61,546 bases of DNA from NZQO01 sp964639255 (GTDB lineage Bacteria > Bacteroidota > Bacteroidia > Flavobacteriales > Flavobacteriaceae), in assembly GCA_964639255.1 (NCBI GenBank), contig CAZXDP010000010.1, forward strand, positions 1 to 61,546, read 5' to 3'. This document shows, piece by piece, positions 52,426 through 60,831 of this stretch (position 1 is the stretch's first letter; each line of letters begins with the position of its first letter). Both the position numbers and the translations under genes were made by a program. The notes beneath the pieces were generated by a model. That model saw nothing but the letters and a program-made list of their open reading frames with translations. It did not search any database and was not told the DNA's origin.

Positions 52426-53231
52426 GAAATACCTCTTTTCGCCCTCTCAGCTTCAATCATCGCGTCCAACTGGCCGGTAAAGGCCATCACCACCAGCGTC
52501 AACAGCATAACTAAGGCGAATAAAAAACCCAGTACCAAGGCGAACAGCACTATTTTAAGCAGCAACTGCCCGAGGGAGAGCGAAAATAACCTTTTCAGGA
52601 CGTAGCTGTAATAAACTATTTGCAGCGGAAGGGCAAAAATTAAAATTAGGTTGAAGAGAGGTTGGTACCAAATCGTGATAAAATAAAGAAATACGACCGT
52701 TATCGACGCTTGCGAATAGGCGTACAGGTTCAAGATTAAATGTTCTGTATAGTTGTACTTTTTGTTCCGAAGAAATAAAAGCTTTGAAATAAGTGCAAAA
52801 ACTGGGATGCTTATAAAAAATACGATGGACTGATTTTCAAAAATGGTTTCATTCCATTTTTTCTGAAGCTCGAGTTGTTCAGGGCTTACGGAATCGGGTT
52901 GGAAGGCCGATAAACTAAGGTATTCAGGAAAAAACTGCAGGAAGACAAAAAAAAACACACTCGAAATGGTAACGGCAATGGTAAAATAGCCAAAGGCATT
53001 GATATACCGTTTGCGCACCCCGTTTATATATCCGTCTATTACCGCTTCGGGCCTCACAAAAAGATCGATATATGTGCGTAGCGGTTTGTTGCTGTCGATG
53101 CTGAAAAAGGCCTGGTACACTTCGGTCCCAAGATACCGTAACGTCAATCTGTGGCCTACTACCTTAGCCCCACAATCGTTGCAATAGCAACAGGTTTCAG
53201 TTAATGGTTTGTTACAGTTTTTGCACTGCAT
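52389..53231 (-). CDS. DUF3667 membrane protein with N-terminal zinc ribbon
   Basis: A 280-residue protein. A short zinc ribbon lies at the N-terminus (C3, C6, C17, C20), followed by DNKP-type DUF3667 sequence (LRTYIDLFVRPEAVIDGYI) and five or so membrane helices. Function unknown. It starts 10 bases after the cdaA stop on the same strand, so it probably belongs to the folP-cdaA transcript. Its 3' end overlaps the ABC exporter end by 37 bases. Confidence 0.88.
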   Translation of the reverse strand: MQCKNCNKPLTETCCYCNDCGAKVVGHRLTLRYLGTEVYQAFFSIDSNKPLRTYIDLFVRPEAVIDGYINGVRKRYINAFGYFTIAVTISSVFFFVFLQFFPEYLSLSAFQPDSVSPEQLELQKKWNETIFENQSIVFFISIPVFALISKLLFLRNKKYNYTEHLILNLYAYSQASITVVFLYFITIWYQPLFNLILIFALPLQIVYYSYVLKRLFSLSLGQLLLKIVLFALVLGFLFALVMLLTLVVMAFTGQLDAMIEAERAKRGISYIASSAINCTS

Positions 53232-53241
53232 GAGTTGGGAT

Positions 53242-54012
53242 TTAACTGAGGTCTTTCTCTAAATGCGATTGAAGTTCGTCTAAATCTTCGAATAAAACAA
53301 ATTCACCATCTTTTAGATAGCTTATCTGTCCGTTTTCTTCAGAAACTACGATGCACACGGCATCTGTTTTTTCCGAAATACCCACGGCGGCCCTGTGTCG
53401 CAATCCAAACCGTAATGGAATGCTTCGATCGTTGCTAACGGGCAAGATAACGCGCGTAGCCGTGATCTTATTCTCCTCGATAATGATGGCTCCATCGTGC
53501 AGCGGACTGTTCTTGAAAAAAATACTCTCAATAATGGGGGCATTCAACTCCAAGTTCATCTCATCGCCTGTATTTTTCACAAAATCTAGGCTGCTGTTGC
53601 GCTGTATAACAATTAGGGCGCCCGTTTGCTTGTCGCTCATTTTCTTGCATGCCTTAAGGATAGCGGCGATGTTGGTTTTCGGGTCCCCTTCAGCAGAAAA
53701 TTTAAATTGCTTGAAAAACCGCCTTCGTGCCTTTATGTTGGTAGAGCCCAGCATTAGCAAAAATCGACGTATCTCTTGTTGGAACACCACGATCAACGCG
53801 AACATCCCTACGCCAAGAAATCCGCCCAAGATTTTGCTTAACAGTTCCATTTCCAGCAATTCGGTAAGGCGCCAAATGCCGTACACAATCACAATACCTA
53901 TAAAGATGTTGATGGCTACCGTACCTTTTACCAATTTGTAGAGATAGTAGAGCAGAAAGGCTACTAATACGATATCTACAATATCTATAATGCGAATGTC
54001 GAGAAATTCCAA
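53242..54012 (-). CDS. cdaA: diadenylate cyclase (CdaA type)
   Basis: A 256-residue protein. Three N-terminal membrane helices (~residues 10-75) are followed by the DAC domain with the catalytic DGA at residues 173-175 and RHR at 205-207 (FGLRHRAAVG). It makes c-di-AMP from two ATP. No CdaR partner is next to it; folP lies 35 bases upstream, an arrangement common in Bacteroidota. Confidence 0.95.
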   Translation of the reverse strand: MEFLDIRIIDIVDIVLVAFLLYYLYKLVKGTVAINIFIGIVIVYGIWRLTELLEMELLSKILGGFLGVGMFALIVVFQQEIRRFLLMLGSTNIKARRRFFKQFKFSAEGDPKTNIAAILKACKKMSDKQTGALIVIQRNSSLDFVKNTGDEMNLELNAPIIESIFFKNSPLHDGAIIIEENKITATRVILPVSNDRSIPLRFGLRHRAAVGISEKTDAVCIVVSEENGQISYLKDGEFVLFEDLDELQSHLEKDLS

Positions 54013-54047
54013 CGGGATTGCGTTTTTGTAAATGTAGCTTTTTTATT

Positions 54048-54890
54048 TCAGTATAAAACAGGAGTGTTTTTAAGGCTTTCCACAAGTTTTGCACACTCTA
54101 CGGCCTCTTTCACATCGTGCACCCGCAAAATATTGGCACCTTTATACAAGGCAATGGCGTGTAGCGCGGTGGTACCGTTCAGCGCCTCGCTAGCCGCTCC
54201 CTTCAAGGTCTTGTAAATCATCGATTTTCGGGAGATACCCACCAGTATTGGGATTTCCAATCTCTGGAATGCCTCCAAATGCTGCAATAACTGAAAATTG
54301 GTCTGTGTGTCTTTTGCAAATCCGAAGCCAGGGTCGGCAATCACATCGACAATACCAGCTTCTCGCGCCAAGGCAAGGCGTTTCGAGAAATAGTACAAAA
54401 CCTCTTTCAATACATCATCATATTGCGTGTTTTCCTGCATCGTTTGCGGGGTGCCGCGCATATGCATGGCAATGTAAGGCACTTGGAGTTCTGCCACGGT
54501 TTCCAGCATCGTTTCGTCCATCACTCCGGCCGAGATATCGTTTACCATCGCAGCACCAGCTTCCACAGCGGCTCTGGCGACCTCACTGCGAAAGGTGTCT
54601 ATGGAAAGCACCGCTTCGGGAAATCGCCTTGCAATGGCATCTACGGCGGTGGTGACACGACTACATTCTTCCGCCGCCGAAATGTGGGACGCCCCCGGGC
54701 GAGAACTGTAACCTCCAATATCGAGAAAGGTAGCGCCTTCTTCGAGCATGGTTTCTGCCTGTGGCAAGATCTGTTTTATAGAGGCTGTTTTGCCTCCGTC
54801 ATAGAAGGAATCTGGCGTTACGTTAATAATGCCCATAATCCTTGGAGTACCAAGATCAATAAGGCTACCTTTGCAATTGATGGTTTTCAA
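54048..54890 (-). CDS. folP: dihydropteroate synthase
   Basis: A 280-residue DHPS. Signatures are RIMGIINVTPDSFYDGG, LDIGGYSSRPGA, LSIDTFRSEVARAA and PGFGFAKDTQTNFQLL, with GISRKSM near the end. It condenses p-aminobenzoate with dihydropterin pyrophosphate and is the sulfonamide target. First gene of the folP-cdaA-DUF3667 run. Divergent from the DUF1599 gene with 54 bases between start codons. Confidence 0.96.
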   Translation of the reverse strand: MKTINCKGSLIDLGTPRIMGIINVTPDSFYDGGKTASIKQILPQAETMLEEGATFLDIGGYSSRPGASHISAAEECSRVTTAVDAIARRFPEAVLSIDTFRSEVARAAVEAGAAMVNDISAGVMDETMLETVAELQVPYIAMHMRGTPQTMQENTQYDDVLKEVLYYFSKRLALAREAGIVDVIADPGFGFAKDTQTNFQLLQHLEAFQRLEIPILVGISRKSMIYKTLKGAASEALNGTTALHAIALYKGANILRVHDVKEAVECAKLVESLKNTPVLY

Positions 54891-54944
54891 TTTTTTTAAA
54901 TTGATTAATTTAAGCGAAATTTACGCAAAATCTTACACATCCAT

Positions 54945-55481
54945 ATGTCCCATACTTCGCAGCAGTACGATGCCGTCATAAAAAATTGCAGGGAGCTGTA
55001 CATTAATAAAATGAAAGACTACGGTAGTGCCTGGCGCATTTTGCGCCTCCCGTCGTTGACAGACCAGATCTTTATAAAGGCGCAACGCATTCGCGGTTTG
55101 CAGCAAAATGCAGAACGCAAGATCGATGAAGACGAACGTAGTGAGTTCATTGGCATAATAAACTATGCCACCATGGCACTCATACAATTGGAGCGGGGGG
55201 TTGCCGAACAGCCAGATTTAAAGCTACAGGATGCCGTGGAATTGTATGACAAACATATCGCGGCCACCAAAAAGCTAATGATGGACAAAAACCACGACTA
55301 CGGCGAGGCTTGGCGCGATATGAGAGTGGCATCGCTAACCGATCTTATCTTGCAAAAGCTCCTTCGCGTAAAGCAAATTGAAAACAATCAAGGTAAAACC
55401 TTGGTGAGCGAGGGCATAGATGCCAATTATCAAGATATGATCAACTATGCAGTATTTGCCTTGATACATTTAGACCAATAG
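54945..55481 (+). CDS. DUF1599 protein with two tandem repeats
   Basis: A 178-residue protein made of two similar halves: MKDYGSAWRILRLPSLTDQI near residue 23 and HDYGEAWRDMRVASLTDLIL near residue 119. DUF1599 proteins are small helical proteins that may relate to nucleotide-binding MazG-like folds, but the function is unknown. It is probably in the same transcript as the BT_3928-like gene (26-base gap). Confidence 0.9.
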   Translation: MSHTSQQYDAVIKNCRELYINKMKDYGSAWRILRLPSLTDQIFIKAQRIRGLQQNAERKIDEDERSEFIGIINYATMALIQLERGVAEQPDLKLQDAVELYDKHIAATKKLMMDKNHDYGEAWRDMRVASLTDLILQKLLRVKQIENNQGKTLVSEGIDANYQDMINYAVFALIHLDQ

Positions 55482-55507
55482 AAACGAACAGTAGAAATCG
55501 ATACGGT

Positions 55508-56605
55508 ATGAAATATTTAGTGGGTGTTTCGCGCATTTTTGTAGGGGTGCTTTTTTTGATAAGCGGACTCATAAAATTGAACGATCCGATAGGATTTTCG
55601 TTCAAACTGAAAGATTATTTCGCGCCAGATGTACTTAACCTTGAAGTTTTGGTGCCCTACGCATTGCTCATCGCTATTTTTGTAGTGATTTACGAAGTAT
55701 TGCTGGGCGTCATGATAATCTTGGGCTATGCTCGAACCTTTACTGTTTGGAGCCTCCTGCTTATGATCGTTTTCTTTACCTTCCTTACGTTCTATTCGGC
55801 TTATTTCAACAAAGTAACAGATTGTGGTTGTTTTGGGGATGCGCTAAAGCTCACGCCGTGGCAATCGTTTTATAAAGATGTGGTACTGCTGGTGTTCATT
55901 CTCATTTTATTCTTCGGAAGAAAACACATTACGCCATTCTTTACCTCCAATGTTAGGAGCTTAACGGTTTTCGTGGCTTTTGTGGGATGCTTGGGCATTA
56001 CCTATTATGTACTTCAGCATTTGCCCATAATTGATTTTAGGCCGTATAAGGTGGGAGCCAATATCCAGGAAAATATGAGCATCCCGCCCTATGCGCCGAA
56101 ACCGATTTACGAATACCGCTGGAAATTCAATGTAAATGGAACGGAAAAAATTGTGGTGACCCAAGGAGATTTTCCGAAGCAGGAAGGAACCTTTGTTAGT
56201 GTAGAGACCACCGAGATTCAAGCAGGTTACGAGCCGCCTATCCATGATTTTGCCATTGAGCGCGACGGCACCGATTACACCGATGAATTCTTAAGTATGG
56301 AAAACCTAATAATTGTCGTGGCCTATAATATTTCTAGTAGCGAAAAGGAAGGATTCACGGCCTTGAAAAAGACTGCCGATCGGGCGGTGGAAGCAGGATA
56401 TACCGTAATTGGGCTCTCTGCCTCCAGCGCTGAGGTGACCGAAGAGGTAGTGCGAGCGCACAACTTGCCGTTTCAATTTTACTTTACCGATGAAACGGCG
56501 TTAAAGACCATAGTAAGGAGCAACCCCGGTATCCTAAAGCTCAACAAGGGCACCGTAGTGCAAAAATTACATTGGAACGATGTTTCACAATTAAAACTGG
56601 AGTAG
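55508..56605 (+). CDS. DoxX/MauE-like BT_3928-family membrane protein with C-terminal Trx-like region
   Basis: A 365-residue protein. Residues ~1-145 are four membrane helices of the DoxX/MauE type, with the conserved VTDCGCFGDALKLTPWQSF segment. A fifth helix (LTVFVAFVGCLGITYYVL) leads to a ~190-residue extracytoplasmic part that resembles a thioredoxin-like fold (ENLIIVVAYNISSSEKEGF), but no CxxC is present there. This matches the Bacteroidota BT_3928 family, of unknown function and thought to be linked to redox in the membrane. Confidence 0.88.
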   Translation: MKYLVGVSRIFVGVLFLISGLIKLNDPIGFSFKLKDYFAPDVLNLEVLVPYALLIAIFVVIYEVLLGVMIILGYARTFTVWSLLLMIVFFTFLTFYSAYFNKVTDCGCFGDALKLTPWQSFYKDVVLLVFILILFFGRKHITPFFTSNVRSLTVFVAFVGCLGITYYVLQHLPIIDFRPYKVGANIQENMSIPPYAPKPIYEYRWKFNVNGTEKIVVTQGDFPKQEGTFVSVETTEIQAGYEPPIHDFAIERDGTDYTDEFLSMENLIIVVAYNISSSEKEGFTALKKTADRAVEAGYTVIGLSASSAEVTEEVVRAHNLPFQFYFTDETALKTIVRSNPGILKLNKGTVVQKLHWNDVSQLKLE

Positions 56606-56606
56606 C

Positions 56607-57683
56607 TTGGCGCGGTATATCATTGTAAATATAGGGTATGCGCTCGTAACGCTTCTGGGCGTAGTTACGGTAATATTTTTGTTGTTTACATTATTGCCTG
56701 GCGATCCTGCCAGAATGATGTTGGGACAGAACGAAACCGCGGCGCAGCTTGAAGTTGTCAAGAAGAAGTACGGTTTCGACAAACCGATATCCACACAGTA
56801 CCTGTATTACTTAAACGATCTTTCGCCCATTTCCTTCCACAGCACCCAACCCGTAGCCTATACCTATGCGCGCCCAGGAAAGTATACGGGTGTAACGCTT
56901 TTTGATGCTTCGGGAACTGAAGTGCTGTTAAAAATGCCCTATTTGCGGGAGTCGTTCCAAAAAAATGGAAAGGAAGTAAGCCAGGTCATTACAGAAACCT
57001 TGCCCAATACCATCGTACTTGCGGTCTCGGCCATCGTCATTGCCATGGTGCTGGGGGTCATTTTGGGAATTGTTTCGGTGTTGTTTCGGGATAGTTGGAT
57101 CGATAAGGCCATCCAATTGATAAGCACCTTGGGAATGAGCGTGCCTTCCTTTTTCAGTGCGATTATCTTTGCGTGGGTATTCGGTTTTTTGCTCCACGAA
57201 TATACCCATTTGAATATGACGGGCAGCCTTTACGAGGTAGACGACTTCGGGGAAGGTACCTACATCCAATGGAAAAATTTGGTACTGCCTGCCGTGGTAC
57301 TTGGCATACGTCCCTTGGCCGTCGTTACCCAACTAATGCGTAATTCCCTTTTAGAAGTATTGGGGCAAGACTATATTCGAACCGCAAGGGCGAAGGGTCT
57401 TTCCTTTGCAAAGATAATTCGCAAGCACGCGTTAAAGAACGCGATGAACCCCGTGGTTACTGCAATCTCCGGGTGGTTTGCCTCTATGTTGGCTGGAGCG
57501 GTGTTCGTGGAGTATATTTTTGGTTGGAATGGTCTGGGCAAGGAGATCGTTGACGCCCTCAACACTTTGGACCTGCCCGTGATTATGGGAGCGGTGCTGG
57601 TCATCGCCACCTTGTTCATACTAATCAATATTTTTGTAGACATCATATACGGCTGGCTGGACCCGAAGATAAGTAGGCAGTAG
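56607..57683 (+). CDS. ABC transporter permease, DppB/OppB type, unaccompanied
   Basis: A 358-residue inner-membrane permease of the dipeptide/oligopeptide class. Six membrane helices; MLGQNETAAQLEVVKKKYGF is the family N-terminal segment and the EAA-like loop is YIRTARAKGLSFAKIIRKHA. The start is TTG 56607, one base after the upstream stop. No DppC permease, ATPase or binding protein is adjacent. It may pair with a partner elsewhere. Confidence 0.87.
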   Translation: MARYIIVNIGYALVTLLGVVTVIFLLFTLLPGDPARMMLGQNETAAQLEVVKKKYGFDKPISTQYLYYLNDLSPISFHSTQPVAYTYARPGKYTGVTLFDASGTEVLLKMPYLRESFQKNGKEVSQVITETLPNTIVLAVSAIVIAMVLGVILGIVSVLFRDSWIDKAIQLISTLGMSVPSFFSAIIFAWVFGFLLHEYTHLNMTGSLYEVDDFGEGTYIQWKNLVLPAVVLGIRPLAVVTQLMRNSLLEVLGQDYIRTARAKGLSFAKIIRKHALKNAMNPVVTAISGWFASMLAGAVFVEYIFGWNGLGKEIVDALNTLDLPVIMGAVLVIATLFILINIFVDIIYGWLDPKISRQ

Positions 57684-57746
57684 CTGAAGCCATCCTTTTC
57701 GGAATGCGAAAGTCGCAATTCGTACTAACCGATAAAATACCATATT

Positions 57747-58502
57747 ATGAGAAAGAAGATAGTGGCGGGTAACTGGAAAATGAATTTAGACCTGGCCGAA
57801 ACCGAAAGATTCCTCGGTGATTTGAAGAAACAAGTGTTTCCTGAAAATGTGAGTGTCATCATCGCTCCGGCTTATACCAATTTATACCACACCTTCCAAT
57901 CGCTTCGGGAACATCCGGTTCGCGTCGCGGCACAGAATATGCACCAATCTGAGAACGGCGCCTTTACCGGTGAGGTTTCGGCGGCTATGTTGAAGAGCGT
58001 TGGGGTGGAAACAGTAATTGTAGGGCATAGCGAGCGCCGCGCCTATTTCAAAGAAGATGACGCGCAGCTTTCAGAAAAGGTAAATACTGCGCTTGCCAAC
58101 GATATGACCGTTATTTTTTGCGTAGGGGAAGAGCTGACCGACCGAAAATCGGGAGCGCATTTCAATGTTGTTGCATCGCAGCTGGAAAACGCCTTGTTCC
58201 ATCTTTCAGAAAAAGATTGGGACCATTTGGTGCTCGCCTACGAGCCCGTATGGGCCATTGGCACCGGGGAGACCGCTACTCCGGCACAGGCTCAGGAAAT
58301 GCACGAATTTATAAGAAAAACGATTTCCGAAGCCTATTCAGAAAAAGTGGGCAACGCCGTTTCCATCTTATACGGTGGTAGTGTGAAACCCGATAATGCC
58401 TCCGAGATTTTTGGCCAGTCTGATGTGGATGGCGGCCTCATTGGCGGTGCTTCGCTCGAGGTTGCTTCTTTTATGGAAATTGTCAATGCCTTCAAAAATT
58501 AA
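57747..58502 (+). CDS. tpiA: triosephosphate isomerase
   Basis: A 251-residue TIM. AGNWKMN with Lys 11, IVGHSERRAYF with the catalytic His, and AYEPVWAIGTGETATP with the catalytic Glu are all present. It interconverts DHAP and glyceraldehyde-3-phosphate. tpiA, prmA and clpS follow each other with gaps of 1-7 bases and are surely one operon. Confidence 0.97.
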   Translation: MRKKIVAGNWKMNLDLAETERFLGDLKKQVFPENVSVIIAPAYTNLYHTFQSLREHPVRVAAQNMHQSENGAFTGEVSAAMLKSVGVETVIVGHSERRAYFKEDDAQLSEKVNTALANDMTVIFCVGEELTDRKSGAHFNVVASQLENALFHLSEKDWDHLVLAYEPVWAIGTGETATPAQAQEMHEFIRKTISEAYSEKVGNAVSILYGGSVKPDNASEIFGQSDVDGGLIGGASLEVASFMEIVNAFKN

Positions 58503-58509
58503 CAACCAA

Positions 58510-59352
58510 ATGGCACAGGAGTACATAGAATACCAATTTGAGATAGCGCCGTTACAGCCTATTTCTGAAATACTGGTGGCCCAATTGGCCGAAGTAGGCT
58601 TCGAGAGCTTTGTGGAGACTGACGATGGTGTTCTGGCCTACATCCAAAAGGAATTCTGGGACGATGGTATTCTGAATAATATTCAAATTTTGAAATCACC
58701 CGAGGCAAACATAACCTTCCAAATAAAGGAGATTGCACAAGTAAACTGGAATGCCGAATGGGAGAAGAATTTCAGTCCTATTTCGGTAGAGGACCAGTGC
58801 GTTGTTAGGGCACCATTTCACGATGCGGTTAACGTTTCGTACGAGATCGTGATTGAACCAAAAATGTCGTTTGGAACCGGGCACCATGAAACAACCTATA
58901 TGATGCTTCAATACTTGCTTGCGCATCGTTTTGATGGGCAGCAGGTGCTCGACATGGGTTGTGGTACGGCCGTACTGGCCATTTTAGCGGCCAAACGTGG
59001 TGCCGAGAGTGTCACCGCAATCGATATCGATACGTGGTGCGTCGAGAATTCAGAAGAAAATATAGCGCGCAACGGGAAACATTATATCGAGGTACAACTG
59101 GGAGATGCTACCATATTGCCCCAAAAACCAACCTATCATACCATTATTGCCAATATTAATAGGAATATTCTTTTGGCAGATTTAAAAACCTACAAGATGA
59201 GTCTTCAAAAGGAAGGTACTCTATTTCTAAGCGGTTTCTATGCTGAAGATCTAGACGCCATTACCGATGCGTGTACTAAACTAGGGCTGCAATTCGTTGA
59301 TAGCAAGGAACGGAACCGGTGGATTGCCGCAAAATTTGTAAATTTGAATTGA
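58510..59352 (+). CDS. prmA: ribosomal protein L11 methyltransferase
   Basis: A 280-residue PrmA. SFGTGHHETTYMMLQYL precedes the SAM motif VLDMGCGTAVLAILAAKRGA, followed by TAIDIDTWCVENSEENIARN and TIIANINRNILL. It trimethylates ribosomal protein L11. ATG 58510 is chosen; the open frame from 58396 is antisense-like read-through of tpiA. The gap to tpiA is 7 bases. Confidence 0.95.
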   Translation: MAQEYIEYQFEIAPLQPISEILVAQLAEVGFESFVETDDGVLAYIQKEFWDDGILNNIQILKSPEANITFQIKEIAQVNWNAEWEKNFSPISVEDQCVVRAPFHDAVNVSYEIVIEPKMSFGTGHHETTYMMLQYLLAHRFDGQQVLDMGCGTAVLAILAAKRGAESVTAIDIDTWCVENSEENIARNGKHYIEVQLGDATILPQKPTYHTIIANINRNILLADLKTYKMSLQKEGTLFLSGFYAEDLDAITDACTKLGLQFVDSKERNRWIAAKFVNLN

Positions 59353-59353
59353 T

Positions 59354-59629
59354 ATGAGCTATCAGGAAAAATTTGAGGAAGAGGTTCTCTTGGAAGAAAA
59401 ACAAGACCAAGAAAATCAAATCGTTCTCTACAACGACGATGTGAACACCTTCGACCACGTTATCGAGACCCTTATCTATGCGTGCGACCATACCCCCGAA
59501 CAGGCTGAGCAGTGCTCCATCATTGTGCATTATAAAGGGAAATGCACTGTAAAATCTGGGTCTTACGACGATTTAAAACCGCGCTGTTCCAAATTACTGC
59601 AGGCCGGTTTGAGCGCAGAAATTGTGTAG
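59354..59629 (+). CDS. clpS: ATP-dependent Clp protease adaptor ClpS
   Basis: A 91-residue ClpS. QIVLYNDDVNTFDHVIETL is the family core that binds N-degrons and docks to ClpA-like ATPases, followed by AEQCSIIVHYKGKCTVKSGS. The start codon is one base after the prmA stop. It delivers N-degron substrates to ClpAP-type proteases. Confidence 0.96.
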   Translation: MSYQEKFEEEVLLEEKQDQENQIVLYNDDVNTFDHVIETLIYACDHTPEQAEQCSIIVHYKGKCTVKSGSYDDLKPRCSKLLQAGLSAEIV

Positions 59630-59743
59630 TACCCGGAAGTATCCTGTGCGAACCTCCTTATAATTTAACAGCTTTATTATTGTTTCGGAATTTTTTTTTT
59701 GGATTTAGCTAACGAACGTGTAAGAATTTACCTATATTTAACC

Positions 59744-59757
59744 TTAGGTTAACCTAA
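59744..59757. promoter_or_regulatory. perfect 14-bp palindrome upstream of M57-like metalloprotease
   Basis: TTAGGTTAACCTAA is a perfect palindrome, 32 bases upstream of the ATG at 59790. It is extended on the left by a half-site (TTAACC at 59738-59743). Such a site could bind a dimeric regulator. Confidence 0.5.
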
Positions 59758-59789
59758 CAAACTAAGTACTAATTCATAATTCCCAAACA

Positions 59790-60641
59790 ATGAGAAAATT
59801 AAAATTTGGGCTAGTGGCCTCTGTGGCCCTAAGTCTAGCCCTCGTGTCTTGTTCCAAAGACGAAGACGTAACCACCCCAACCAACGATGAAGCCAACCAA
59901 ACGCGCGAAGTTCCGCAGCATATCTTGGATATCGTAGAAGGTCTAAACCTCAACTCCGATTTTGTAGAGTACCGAACCTTCTATTTTCCCGATGGCACGA
60001 CTGAAGAACGTCTTTTCATCGAAGACGACATTGTAATGACCGAGGCGCAACTGCTCGAAATGGCCAAGGATGGAACCCCCTCACGGCAATACAGCACCAA
60101 TAATTTGGTGAGCCAGGGCAGAAACATTTCCATTATTGGATATACTGGAGGCAGCCAAGCGCTTAGTAACAAAGAGCGTACGGCCTTGCAGTGGGCAGTA
60201 AATAACTACAACAGGTTGAGCGGTGTTTCCATTAGTTTCAACCTAAGTTTTGGTACCAATTATCAAGATAAGGATATGGTGGTGTACAACAATACCGTTA
60301 ACAATCCTAACGGAGCAGGAGGAAGCGCTGGTTTCCCGAGTGGCGGACTACCTTATAAATTCGTTCAAATTTATGGTTTATCTGGGTACAGCACCAATGT
60401 AAACGAACACGTAATTACGCACGAAATCGGACATTCGGTAGGATTTCGCCATACCGATTGGTTTAGCCGTCAAAGCTGTGGGCAGAATGTAAACGAAGGT
60501 ACGGCCGGTGTGGGCGCTAACCATATTAACGGTACCCCCACAGGCTATGATCCAACCTCGATTATGTTAGCCTGCTTTAGTGCAGGTGCCGATGGAGAAT
60601 TTAACAACAACGATATTGTTGCCTTGCAAAATATGTACTAA
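59790..60641 (+). CDS. M57-type (HEIGH) zinc metalloprotease, lipoprotein
   Basis: A 283-residue protein. Lipoprotein signal with Cys 21 (LALVSC), followed by an unstructured segment and a metzincin-like catalytic domain. The zinc motif is HEIGHSVGFRH at residues 211-221, with the three His ligands and the catalytic Glu. This matches the dual-action HEIGH metallopeptidase family of Bacteroidota. It is probably surface-exposed and degrades external or host proteins; substrates unknown. A strong terminator follows. Confidence 0.92.
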   Translation: MRKLKFGLVASVALSLALVSCSKDEDVTTPTNDEANQTREVPQHILDIVEGLNLNSDFVEYRTFYFPDGTTEERLFIEDDIVMTEAQLLEMAKDGTPSRQYSTNNLVSQGRNISIIGYTGGSQALSNKERTALQWAVNNYNRLSGVSISFNLSFGTNYQDKDMVVYNNTVNNPNGAGGSAGFPSGGLPYKFVQIYGLSGYSTNVNEHVITHEIGHSVGFRHTDWFSRQSCGQNVNEGTAGVGANHINGTPTGYDPTSIMLACFSAGADGEFNNNDIVALQNMY

Positions 60642-60668
60642 ATCACATGTAGCCATGAGATAAGGGGA

Positions 60669-60699
60669 AAGGCCCGCCACTTTTTTGGCGGGCTTTTTT
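60669..60699 (+). terminator. Rho-independent terminator of the metalloprotease gene
   Basis: Stem GCCCGCCA / TGGCGGGC with a six-base T/C loop, followed by a T-run. The 130 bases after it hold no gene I can support. Confidence 0.88.
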
Positions 60700-60831
60700 A
60701 ATTTTTTGTTAAAGAATCTGTCATTACAACTATCCGAAGTATATTCACGCTGTACGGATGCCTATAAGTTGCGATAGCAGCAATTTATTCATTCAGTTCT
60801 TTAGCTGAAATAAACACTAAAAATCTACATT

